Origin: Fimbriiglobus ruber
GTDB taxonomy: Bacteria; Planctomycetota; Planctomycetia; Gemmatales; Gemmataceae
NCBI RefSeq assembly: GCF_002197845.1
Contig: NZ_NIDE01000005.1
Span: forward strand, 124,001-188,000
Reading direction: 5' to 3'
DNA length: 64,000 bases
Position 1 is the first letter of the stretch. Every line of letters starts with the position of its first letter. A program made the translations under genes and the position numbers. The notes under the pieces are model-generated. The model ran no database searches. It was given only the letters and a program-made list of their open reading frames with translations, and was not told where the DNA came from. Shown piece after piece: positions 8,891 to 16,530 of this stretch.

Positions 8891-10105
8891 CTACCGCCCC
8901 GCCGCCCCGGGCACGCGGTAGCGAAACTTCCAGTCCAGGCTTCGCTCGCCGATCCAGGGCATCGCGAGCGAGAGGAACGCGTCGCGGAGCCGGACGGCGA
9001 CTCGGCCCAGCGGTTTCTTGTTGGCGGCCATCTTCCGCGCCTCGGTGTTGATCTTCTCCACGCGCCCGCGGCGGTCCGCCTCGAACCGGCGGAAGACGTC
9101 TTTCAGGCCGGCCCGTGACTCGCCCATTAGGTGGACGAGATAGAGCGCGTCTTCCAGCGCGATCGAGGCGCCGAGGCCGGAATTCGGGCTCATCGCGTGG
9201 GCCGCGTCGCCGATCAACAGCGTCCGGCCCTTCGACCAAGTGGGCAGGTACTGCACGTCGAAGATGTTGACGCGCAGGACGTCTTCGGACGCACGAATGA
9301 AGGCGCCGGTCGGCGGACACCACCCCGAGAAGCGGGCGAGTAGCGACTGCCGCTCGGCGGCGGAGAACGGCGCGCGTAGCTCGTCCCGCGACAGCGGTTC
9401 GTCGCGGGCGACGTTCACCCACCACATCCACGTCAGCGGGTCTTCGCCGATATTGCAGTAGCCGAAGAAGCCGTCCGGGCCGAACGTACAGTTGAGCCGC
9501 CCGCGGTCGTCCGGGTCGGGTGGCGAGGCCATCACCGCCGGCACGACGCCCCCGTATCCGATCAGCCCGACGAACTCCGGCTCTGGCCCGCCCGGGAAGA
9601 CCGCCCGCCGTACGGCCGACTGGATGCCGTCTGCGCCGACGAGAAAATCGCCCTCCGCCGTGCTGCCGTCCGCGAACGTCGCCACCACGCGGCCGTCGGT
9701 CGTATCGGCGACGCCCGTGAGCCGCTTGTCGTAGTGGACCGGGATGTTTCGATCGACGAGGGCGCCGGACAGAACGCCGTGGAGGGCGGCCCGCGTGACG
9801 ATCACGGTCGGCTGGCCGTACTTCTCGGCCCGCCCGTAGGGGTGGGCGGCGAGGCGGCGACCGCGGTGGTTGCGGTAGCAACAGTCCCGCACCACGGACC
9901 CGGCCGCCCGGACCCGCTCCGCCAGGCCGAGGCGGGCGAGGACGTTCATGCCGTTCGGCGCGAGCGACAGCCCGCCGCCGTCGGGTCCGTTCGCCCCGCG
10001 CGCCTCGTACACGGCCGCGTCCACGCCGACTTCGCGCAGGGCCAGGGCCGCGGCTGGGCCGGCAATTCCGCCGCCCACGATAATCGCTTTCGGCCGTCCA
10101 CTCAT
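8891..10105 (-). CDS. FAD-dependent monooxygenase (PHBH/UbiH-like)
   Basis: 404 aa, a flavin-dependent aromatic hydroxylase-type enzyme. The N-terminal dinucleotide-binding motif is GGGIAGPAAALAL (residues about 9-21). The second FAD/NAD(P)H motif is GADGIQSAVR. The third flavin motif is GDAAHAMSPNSGLGAS, followed by EDALYL. ATG 10105 is chosen because it puts the Rossmann motif at the N-terminus; the longer ORF upstream adds unrelated residues. The gene is divergent from a MarR regulator with only 107 bp between the starts, so it is probably the regulator's target. The substrate is unknown; small aromatic compounds or antibiotics are typical for the family. Confidence 0.88.
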   Translation of the reverse strand: MSGRPKAIIVGGGIAGPAAALALREVGVDAAVYEARGANGPDGGGLSLAPNGMNVLARLGLAERVRAAGSVVRDCCYRNHRGRRLAAHPYGRAEKYGQPTVIVTRAALHGVLSGALVDRNIPVHYDKRLTGVADTTDGRVVATFADGSTAEGDFLVGADGIQSAVRRAVFPGGPEPEFVGLIGYGGVVPAVMASPPDPDDRGRLNCTFGPDGFFGYCNIGEDPLTWMWWVNVARDEPLSRDELRAPFSAAERQSLLARFSGWCPPTGAFIRASEDVLRVNIFDVQYLPTWSKGRTLLIGDAAHAMSPNSGLGASIALEDALYLVHLMGESRAGLKDVFRRFEADRRGRVEKINTEARKMAANKKPLGRVAVRLRDAFLSLAMPWIGERSLDWKFRYRVPGAAGR

Positions 10106-10167
10106 ATGACAAACTCCCCCCGCCCGGTGCAAACGTCGGGCGAACTTCGTAAGATTAATCGCAGCGA

Positions 10168-10189
10168 ATATTTTACACGACCGAAATAT
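10168..10189. promoter_or_regulatory. Candidate MarR operator
   Basis: A perfect 6-bp inverted repeat, ATATTT and AAATAT, is separated by TACACGACCG in the AT-rich divergent promoter between the monooxygenase and marR genes. Position and symmetry fit a MarR-family dimer site, but the assignment is inference. Confidence 0.45.
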
Positions 10190-10212
10190 ACGATCGGCCG
10201 AAGGACTAGTCA

Positions 10213-10680
10213 ATGGCGAAGCGAACGGCCAAGCGGGACGGGGGGGAGCGGCTTAACGCGCTCGTGGCGGCGTGCCGCGAGAACAGCACGGCGTGCGTAC
10301 TCTTCCACTCCGCCGCGGCGGCGAAGATGGGCCTGACGCCGGTCGGCGAGAAGGCGCTGGAGGTGATCGACCGGTTCGGCCGGATCACGCCCGGGCAGCT
10401 CGCCGAGGAGACCGGCCTCAGCGGGGCGGCGGTGACGGGGTTGATCGACCGCCTGGAAGAGAAGCAGTTCGTCCGCCGCGTGCGAGACACGGTCGACCGG
10501 CGGGTTGTCTGGGTCGAGCCGCGGGCGGAGACCACGGCGACGTTCGCGGCGCCGTTTCTGGAAATGCAGGCGGTCGTCGAGCGCTTCTACGAGACGGCCA
10601 CCGACGAGGAGCTGGCGGCCGTCGAGCGATTCCTGGCCGTCACGACGGCGAAGCTGAAGGAACTGGCGACGCAGGAGTGA
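10213..10680 (+). CDS. MarR-family transcriptional regulator
   Basis: 155 aa, predicted dimeric winged-helix DNA-binding repressor. The wHTH core is GRITPGQLAEETGLSGAAVTGLIDRLEEKQFVRR (about residues 55-90, HTH helix ending in the recognition helix GAAVTGLIDRLE), followed by the wing RVRDTVDRRVVWVEP, then a C-terminal dimerisation helix. ATG 10213 is the only sensible start. It is transcribed away from the FAD monooxygenase gene, and the shared promoter carries an inverted repeat, so autoregulation plus control of the monooxygenase is the likely circuit. The inducer cannot be read from sequence. Confidence 0.9.
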   Translation: MAKRTAKRDGGERLNALVAACRENSTACVLFHSAAAAKMGLTPVGEKALEVIDRFGRITPGQLAEETGLSGAAVTGLIDRLEEKQFVRRVRDTVDRRVVWVEPRAETTATFAAPFLEMQAVVERFYETATDEELAAVERFLAVTTAKLKELATQE

Positions 10681-10690
10681 GGGGAGTCGG

Positions 10691-10853
10691 CCCCCGGTGT
10701 CCCCGGGCTCCCGCCCGGGTCTACGTTAGGCCGCCCCGGAGGGGCGGAAAGCAGGCATCCGGACAAGTGTGATAACCGTGGGGAAACATTGGTTTTCCGC
10801 CCCTCCGGGGCGGCCTAACGTAGACCCGGGCGGGAGCCCGGGGACACCGGGGG
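10691..10853. repeat. Perfect 60-bp inverted repeat (REP doublet/BIME-like)
   Basis: Left arm 10691-10750 and right arm 10794-10853 are exact reverse complements, with a 43-bp spacer. Each arm contains smaller hairpins, including the pair CCGCCCC/GGGGCGG. The outer 34 bases on the left (10686-10719) are identical to 37484-37517, the hairpin next to the RAYT transposase gene. It lies between the convergent ends of marR and the MFS gene, so it may also act as a bidirectional terminator. Confidence 0.9.
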
Positions 10854-10857
10854 CAGG

Positions 10858-12540
10858 CTACACCCCTTCCCGCCGGACGCGCAGGAGCGGGCCGAGGATG
10901 GTCAGCAGCATCAGCAGCGTGAGGCCGCCGGCGCCGAGGAACAGGTACCGCGGCAGGTGCCGTTGGTCGTAGTCGGTACTTGGTTCCTCGTCGCCGGGGA
11001 CGAGGTCGTAGTGCGTCACCCCGGAGATCTCGAATCGGGACGCCCCGACGCGCTGCTTCGCCCCGGGCTGCTGCGGCTTTTTGAAATCGATCCCTTTCGC
11101 CACTTCCAGCACCACCGTCGGCCCGGTCCCGCTCGCGAAGACGTGGTCGACCAGTTCGCCGACCGTGAGCGGTTGCTCCGGCCCCGGCTTCTCGCCGCCC
11201 GTGACGACCGTCCCGTCGTCCTTCGTGATTTCGAAGTAGACCGGCCGGCCGCGGGACAGGAGTAGCGAGGTCAGCGTGCCGCGGCCGAGTTGCGTCCGCT
11301 GGGCGGGCGTTACCGCGGGAATCAGGCCGGTCCGCTGGGCGACGAACACCACCAAAAAAAACATCAGCGTGGCCGAGATGGCGCCGCTGATGTTGATGAA
11401 GTTGCTGGTGGCGATCATGTCCCCCTTGCTCGTCTTCGGGGCCTTGTGCTGGAGCAGGGTGTACAGCGGGACGATGTAGAAGCCGGTACACAGGCCGATG
11501 GCGATGATGCAGAAGATGAGCTTGGGCACGTCCGCAATCAAATACGCCCCGGCGACGCAAGCGATAATCATCCCGACCGCCCCGAGGGGGACGAGCCGCA
11601 GTTCCACCCGGCGGCCGGACAGCCACCCGGCGAGCGGGCTGCCGAGGCCGATGCCCAGCGCGACCGTGCCGACCACGGCGCTCGTCTTGAGTTCGTCCCA
11701 CCGCGGGTTCTGCGACTCGCCGAGCATGTACACAGCCGCCCGCATGAACGCGACCACGAACGTGAAGAACGCGATGCCCGTGACCGCCAATCGGAGCGGC
11801 CGTTGCGAGAGGAGCGTCCGCAGGTTTTGCACGAGCGGGCCGTAAATGTACGGCGGGAACGTCCGCTTGGGGTTGGCCGCGGGCATCCGGCGGATGAGGA
11901 CGCTGGCGACCGTCCCGACGATCGCCAGCCCGAACAGGAACCCGCCGATCACCACCTCGTTGCCCAGGTACAGGTACGACAGCACGCCGCCGGACACGGT
12001 GCCGAGGATGACGGCGAGGAACGACAGCGATTCGAGGATGCCGTTCCCCTTGGAGAGTTGGTGCGTCGGCAGGATTTCGGGCATGACGCCGTACTTGGCG
12101 GGGACGAAGAAGGCCGAGTGGGTGCCCATGAGAAAGACGGTCGCGAGGACGACCCACGGGCCGACGGACTCGTACCCGTTGCGGCCCATCCAGAACCCGA
12201 TCATGGCGACGGCCGTGATGGCAACTTCGGCGAACTTCCAGGCGACGAGGGCGTTCCGCTTCGAGTACCGGTCCGCGAGGTACCCGGCGACGGTGCAGAA
12301 GATGGCCCACGGCGCGTAGAAGAGGATCGGCATCAGCGAGATGGCGTCCCGCTCGGTGAGGGCTTGCGTGTTGATGGCGAAGAACATGGCCGCGGCGTGG
12401 ATCGCCTGATCGTTGAAGGCGGCCAGGAACTGGGCGACGAGCAGCCCGAGGAACGTCCGCGACACGAGGGCGTTCCCGCCCGGGGCGACGGCCTGGAGTG
12501 TGAGGGCTGTTTGTGAAGGCGGGAGCGGGTTTTCGGACAT
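10858..12540 (-). CDS. MFS transporter, LplT-like
   Basis: 560 aa from ATG 12540 (MSENPLPPSQ). The longer upstream ORF adds about 57 non-hydrophobic residues and is rejected. About 12 TM helices are visible, with the MFS loop 2-3 signature GYLADRYSKRNAL and the LplT-like segments FLAAFNDQAIHAAAMFFAI and FVPAKYGVMPEILP. This family flips lysophospholipids across the inner membrane and is often fused to acyltransferase domains; here no acyltransferase is present. A soluble insertion of about 130 residues (near 400-530) precedes the last TM and is unusual. The 3' end abuts the 60-bp inverted repeat. Confidence 0.82.
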   Translation of the reverse strand: MSENPLPPSQTALTLQAVAPGGNALVSRTFLGLLVAQFLAAFNDQAIHAAAMFFAINTQALTERDAISLMPILFYAPWAIFCTVAGYLADRYSKRNALVAWKFAEVAITAVAMIGFWMGRNGYESVGPWVVLATVFLMGTHSAFFVPAKYGVMPEILPTHQLSKGNGILESLSFLAVILGTVSGGVLSYLYLGNEVVIGGFLFGLAIVGTVASVLIRRMPAANPKRTFPPYIYGPLVQNLRTLLSQRPLRLAVTGIAFFTFVVAFMRAAVYMLGESQNPRWDELKTSAVVGTVALGIGLGSPLAGWLSGRRVELRLVPLGAVGMIIACVAGAYLIADVPKLIFCIIAIGLCTGFYIVPLYTLLQHKAPKTSKGDMIATSNFINISGAISATLMFFLVVFVAQRTGLIPAVTPAQRTQLGRGTLTSLLLSRGRPVYFEITKDDGTVVTGGEKPGPEQPLTVGELVDHVFASGTGPTVVLEVAKGIDFKKPQQPGAKQRVGASRFEISGVTHYDLVPGDEEPSTDYDQRHLPRYLFLGAGGLTLLMLLTILGPLLRVRREGV

Positions 12541-12628
12541 TACATCCTGCGGCACGAAAAAACGAGGGAGCGCCCGCGGGGAGAGGGGGCGGGAATCTAT
12601 CCAGTGTAGGCCGCGCGGCGGGCGGGGG

Positions 12629-15520
12629 CTATTCCAGGATCGCGCCTTTTGAGCGCAGCAACTCGCGGCCTTTCTTTGTGGTATCGAGGCGGACACCTTC
12701 GCAGATTGCACCGACTAGGCTTACCTCAACCAGCCTCGTCCGGTCCAAGACCGCTCGGTCCAAGACCGCCCGGTCCAAGATCGCCCGGTCCAAGATCGCC
12801 TGTTCTAAGAACGCCACTTGCAGACTACTCCTGGCCAGAATCGCCCCAACTAGGCTCGCCCCGGTTAGGACTGCCCGGTCCAGACTTGCCCCGGTTAGGT
12901 CTGCCCGGTCCAGACTTGCCCCGATTAGGCTTGCTCCGTCAAGAAACGCCCCATCCAATCTCGCCCCAGCTAGACTCGCGGCGTGTAATCTCGCCCCATC
13001 CAATCTTGCCCCGGCTAGACTTGTCCTATCAAGGAGTGCTTTATCAAGGATCGCTCTCTCCAGAATCGCCCCGTCCAACCTCGCCCCAGTCAGACTCGCC
13101 CCGTCCAGCCTCGCCCCAGCCAGGCTCGCCCCGTCCAGCCTCGCCCCGTCCAGGCTCGCTCCCTCAAGTATCGCCTTTGACAAATCGCATCCCTGCAGCC
13201 ATTGTTCACTCAATTCGAGGTCGAGTAGCGGAAGTAGATCACTGCGTTCCCAGAATTTTTCGCTCTGTTTGCGGATCCGACGAATGAGATCCGCGGCAGC
13301 TGTTTTGGATGGCCAATCGATACGGACGAGCCAGGATTGCTCAACAAGCCACTTCTGGTACTCCTCACGCCATCGCGATTCGTCCGATTTATCCCCCAGA
13401 ACCCCCGGATGCTGGGGGGGTGAGTGGCGATCTTGGTTTGAACGGAGAGCCCGCGTGCAAGCTCCAATAACACAGAGTAGGGCGTGTTCGGCGCGGGCCG
13501 TCTGCTCGCTCATTTCCCGGAACGGAACGTCCTTTAACTTTTCCGCCGGGAACTGGTGCTGTAGCACGTAGTTGAGCAATGCGACGGCCGCGTCGCGCCA
13601 CGATTTCGCATCGGCCTGTTCTTGTGCAACCCGCCGTGCGACCTCCCCACACAAATGCTCGAAGAGTTCGGCGGTCAGTACACCGGAGCCGGTAATTTGC
13701 AACCATTCCCACAAGAGTTCGTTTTCGTCCCAAACTTCCTTGTTGCGCCGGTCCATTGGGTTTTTGGATTTTCCAAGGCGTACCGCGGCGTCCGCGATCG
13801 CGGTGACGATGCCGACGGCCGCCAGATGTTCCGCGAAGGGTTTGATGGAAAACTCGTAGGTCTCCTTGGCCCCGGGCACACGCCCAACGCTCCGGAAGTA
13901 AAAAGTCAGAAAGAGACCGGTCGTGCCGGTCTGACACGACTTCCGGTAGTCCTCTAGTAGCCCCGTCAGGCGAAGCGGGACCGCAATCCGTTCAGCATCC
14001 GCGACCGTGGCCGTTCGACCGTCGCCCGTGTGCCAGGCGGCAAGACCTAAGAGCCCGAGTAGATCGCGGAAATCCGCGAAGGGAACTTTTGCGATCAGGG
14101 GATGACGGCTCGATTCGTACTCGCGATCATAGACTTTGCGAAGCAGCCAGGCGTACACGTCGGCCATTCGCCTGGGCACACGATCATCGGTGAACGGGTT
14201 CGGCGGGACCGGGTTTTCCGGTGCGTTCTCCGTCTTCGATGGCGTTTCACGATCCCGATAAGCGAGTGCGAGCAGGAAGTTTAAGAGCGGCTGTGCAGTA
14301 AAGATCGCGAGCTTTTCGTCTCTGAGAACCTCGGGCATCGCGGTATCGGAGTTTCCGAGGGCCAAGGCGTAACGCTTCCACCATTCGTCTCTGCGGTCGA
14401 TCTTCAGCTCGGCTTTGGGTCCGAGATACGCAACCCCGTTAGGGGAACGATCACCTTTGGCAATGAAGAACGGCAAGAGGTGATAGAGTTGCTTCACATC
14501 ACGAAAGACTTCTGCGGCATGGTCGGCGGCAATCGGGCGACCGCAGAACAAGATGTGAAGCGAACGGTGGGCTCGCAAGCACCGATCCAGTGCGTATTTC
14601 ACGTCTTCGGCAAAGGCCTGAGCCGCTTGCCGCCCCCCCTCACCTTGCTGACTCAACTCGTCGAGCCCATCCAGGATCAGGAGCGTGGGGCCGTGTTCGG
14701 CTTTCGGATCGAGAACTCCGGGCGGGTACAAGAGTTCGCTGGCGGCTTTGTCCAGGGCCGCCGCGACCGGCAAATTCAAATCTAGCCGATGCAGGGGAAT
14801 GAACAGGACGTTCCGCCCGCCTTTCTCGATCACTTCCGCGGCGAACATGCGGGCTGTCGACGATTTCCCAGCTCCCGGCGGACCGACGAGGATACGCACG
14901 TTATCCTGAGACTGACCGAGCCATTCCTTCAATGCCTCCAACACTCGAATGACGTGCCGTTTCTCGTGGAGCGGTTTTCCGGACCCATCGCGGCGTGGTG
15001 CTGTCGAAGTGCGAGGGGATTCCACGTCTGAAGGGGCATCGTCATCCTCTGGGTCGGAAACGAACTCCGACCAGTAGCCGATCGGCTCAACGAACACATC
15101 CGGGAGACTGAACGGCTCGCCGAACAGCGACTCGCGCAAGCGGTTGAGAAACGCTTCGTGCCCAGCGTTCCACCGCTGGTCGACGGCGTCTGCGACATCC
15201 TCAATGGCGATGGCTGTGCCGTAGGCCGTCATGCGGTCGCGCTTGTCGAGGGCTGCCTGGATGTCCTCGTCGGACACTTGGCGGACCGGAGGTCCGTTTG
15301 CTGAAAGACGATAGACCGCAAGCAGACTTTTCTCACGCATTTCTTTGATCGTCACGCTGACCGTGGCCTGCGAGAGTTGCCCCTGCCGCTTATTAGCCCG
15401 GCGCGTATTGATTCGCTCGCCAATTTCGGAAGGTCTGAGCGGCAAAGGGTTTCCGCTTTCGTCCTTGTTGTCCCAGAGGATGTGAAGGAATTCGCGATGT
15501 GCAGCGGAAACGGTTATCAT
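12629..15520 (-). CDS. wHTH-NACHT/STAND ATPase with C-terminal pentapeptide repeats
   Basis: 963 aa from ATG 15520 (a GTG nine bases upstream is possible). Residues about 1-75 look like a winged helix-turn-helix (AAHREFLHILW, LRPSEIGERI, QATVSVTIKEMREKSLLAVY). A linker of about 100 residues follows. The NTPase core has Walker A GPPGAGKSS (about 213-221) and the NACHT-type Walker B LLILDGLDEL (about 280-289). A helical middle part runs to about residue 775. About 33 pentapeptides of the A(S/R/I)LDG type (about 778-946) should fold as a right-handed beta-helix. NACHT/STAND proteins are signal-sensing ATPase switches, several known in anti-phage defence. Here the sensor would be the beta-helix and the wHTH the output. 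It is divergent from a small gene through an AT-rich phased operator region. The function is not established. Confidence 0.85.
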   Translation of the reverse strand: MITVSAAHREFLHILWDNKDESGNPLPLRPSEIGERINTRRANKRQGQLSQATVSVTIKEMREKSLLAVYRLSANGPPVRQVSDEDIQAALDKRDRMTAYGTAIAIEDVADAVDQRWNAGHEAFLNRLRESLFGEPFSLPDVFVEPIGYWSEFVSDPEDDDAPSDVESPRTSTAPRRDGSGKPLHEKRHVIRVLEALKEWLGQSQDNVRILVGPPGAGKSSTARMFAAEVIEKGGRNVLFIPLHRLDLNLPVAAALDKAASELLYPPGVLDPKAEHGPTLLILDGLDELSQQGEGGRQAAQAFAEDVKYALDRCLRAHRSLHILFCGRPIAADHAAEVFRDVKQLYHLLPFFIAKGDRSPNGVAYLGPKAELKIDRRDEWWKRYALALGNSDTAMPEVLRDEKLAIFTAQPLLNFLLALAYRDRETPSKTENAPENPVPPNPFTDDRVPRRMADVYAWLLRKVYDREYESSRHPLIAKVPFADFRDLLGLLGLAAWHTGDGRTATVADAERIAVPLRLTGLLEDYRKSCQTGTTGLFLTFYFRSVGRVPGAKETYEFSIKPFAEHLAAVGIVTAIADAAVRLGKSKNPMDRRNKEVWDENELLWEWLQITGSGVLTAELFEHLCGEVARRVAQEQADAKSWRDAAVALLNYVLQHQFPAEKLKDVPFREMSEQTARAEHALLCVIGACTRALRSNQDRHSPPQHPGVLGDKSDESRWREEYQKWLVEQSWLVRIDWPSKTAAADLIRRIRKQSEKFWERSDLLPLLDLELSEQWLQGCDLSKAILEGASLDGARLDGASLAGARLDGASLTGARLDGAILERAILDKALLDRTSLAGARLDGARLHAASLAGARLDGAFLDGASLIGASLDRADLTGASLDRAVLTGASLVGAILARSSLQVAFLEQAILDRAILDRAVLDRAVLDRTRLVEVSLVGAICEGVRLDTTKKGRELLRSKGAILE
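12683..13189 (-). repeat. Coding tandem repeat: about 33 pentapeptide (15-bp) units
   Basis: On the plus strand the tract shows repeated variants of TCGCCCCGTCCAG and CGCCCGGTCCAAGA. These are the reverse of 15-bp codon units encoding A-x-L-D-x pentapeptides of the NACHT protein. Some units are near-identical at DNA level (for example 12750-12800), suggesting recent unit duplication and possible length variation. Confidence 0.85.
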
Positions 15521-15532
15521 TTTGCACACGAC

Positions 15533-15626
15533 AAATGAAGTTTCTTAATTTTTTCTCGTTATTCATTTACCTTATGCCGCCAAATGCTATAAATGAATTG
15601 GCGGTCAAGGATCACATATTTCATTT
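15533..15626. promoter_or_regulatory. Four-site 29-bp-phased operator array in a divergent promoter
   Basis: The 7-mer TTCATTT (or its complement AAATGAA) occurs at 15533, 15562, 15591 and 15620. The starts are exactly 29 bp apart and orientation alternates (-,+,-,+). The extended site is close to ATAAATGAAT. A 7-bp inverted repeat, CCGCCAA (15577-15583) and TTGGCGG (15598-15604), brackets the third site. The 124-bp region is far more AT-rich than its surroundings and contains both promoters. The regularity is seen directly; a regulator binding it (possibly the winged-helix NACHT protein itself) is inference. Confidence 0.65.
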
Positions 15627-15644
15627 ATACGCGAGGATTTCGCC

Positions 15645-16022
15645 GTGTCACGCCTTAATCACTCGTTCGAGTACCGAAGTCGAGGAAAACAAACGCAGGA
15701 GGCGGGCCAGAAAAGTCGCGGTGACAGGAACCGTCGATCGAGCACGGGTGGCGGACTCGCCGTGGCGCTCGGCATGGAAGACGGGCCGCCCTCGTGGCGG
15801 AACCGCGTTTCCGCGTGGCTAGGTCTCGCCGCGACATCGCGGTTGAGCGCCAAAGAAAAGCAAGATCACCAGGAATTTCTAGCCTGGGCCAAGGAACTCG
15901 ACCCGAAAGACCCCAACGTTGCCGCCTTCCTCCGGCAGTGCATCAACCACAGCCGCGAGGCCCTGGACCTGGAACCGGTCGCGGCCACGGACGTGCCCGG
16001 ACCGGACTATTTCCTGGGCTAA
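15645..16022 (+). CDS. Small protein of unknown function, divergent from the NACHT gene
   Basis: 125 aa from GTG 15645, supported by GAGGA at 15633-15637 with 7-bp spacing. The N-terminal 45 residues are basic and low-complexity (Arg/Gly/Gln/Ser). The C-terminal 75 residues look like a compact helical domain (SWRNRVSAWLGLA, KEKQDHQEFLAWAKELDPKDPN, FLRQCINHSREALDLEP). There are no TM helices, signal peptide or enzyme motif. It shares the phased operator region with the NACHT-pentapeptide gene and is followed by a good terminator, so it is probably a real single-gene transcript. It could be a partner or regulator of the ATPase; I do not recognise a family. Confidence 0.6.
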   Translation: MSRLNHSFEYRSRGKQTQEAGQKSRGDRNRRSSTGGGLAVALGMEDGPPSWRNRVSAWLGLAATSRLSAKEKQDHQEFLAWAKELDPKDPNVAAFLRQCINHSREALDLEPVAATDVPGPDYFLG

Positions 16023-16043
16023 AGAATGTACAATGACAATAAT

Positions 16044-16070
16044 GACCCTGTGGGGTGCCCACAGGGTCTT
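16044..16070 (+). terminator. Rho-independent terminator
   Basis: GACCCTGTGGG and CCCACAGGGTC form a perfect 11-bp stem with a GTG loop, followed by a short T-containing tail. It lies 22 bases after the small gene stop. Confidence 0.75.
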
Positions 16071-16242
16071 CGCGTTTTCGATGTGGGTCTGTTCTCATCG
16101 CAATGTCGGGAACGTGCTTCGGCACCGCTTCTCGGGAACGAATCTCGTGGTCAATCCGACCGCGGAACCGCGCAAGATATAGTGGACCCCGAAAACTAGA
16201 CCGCCAGTTAAGATACACTGGCGGCTTTTCGAGGGTATCTGG

Positions 16243-16530
16243 ATGGCGACGAAACGAAAAACACACACGGCGGCGTTCAAGGCCCAGGTCGCACTGGCAG
16301 CGATCAAGGGGGATCGGACCATCAACCAGGTGGCTTCCCAGTACGATGTCCACCCGACCCTGATCCACGCCTGGAAGAAGCAGTTACTGGCCGGAGCGGA
16401 GACGGTGTTCGCGTCCGGGGTCAAGCCGACCGGACCGCCGGACGACAAGACCGACGAGTTGTACGCGCAGATCGGGCGACTCAAGGTCGAACTCGACTGG
16501 GTGAAAAAAAAATCTGCCGCCCTCGGTTGA
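16243..16530 (+). CDS. IS3 transposase OrfA (HTH_Tnp_1)
   Basis: 95 aa, DNA-binding half of the IS3 transposase. The HTH core is TAAFKAQVALAAIKGDRTINQVASQYDVHPTLIHAWKKQL read in two pieces (about residues 9-47), followed by a leucine-zipper-like segment (ELYAQIGRLKVELDWVKKK) used for multimerisation. The ORF runs over the A9 tract at 16504-16512 and stops soon after. In IS3 elements, ribosomes slip -1 on such tracts to make the OrfAB fusion. The start ATG lies 60 bp inside the left end. Confidence 0.9.
   Translation: MATKRKTHTAAFKAQVALAAIKGDRTINQVASQYDVHPTLIHAWKKQLLAGAETVFASGVKPTGPPDDKTDELYAQIGRLKVELDWVKKKSAALG

Noticed and set aside
12720-13190. CRISPR-like regular repeats
   Set aside because: The 15-bp periodicity follows codon units of the pentapeptide domain; there are no spacers or conserved direct repeats.
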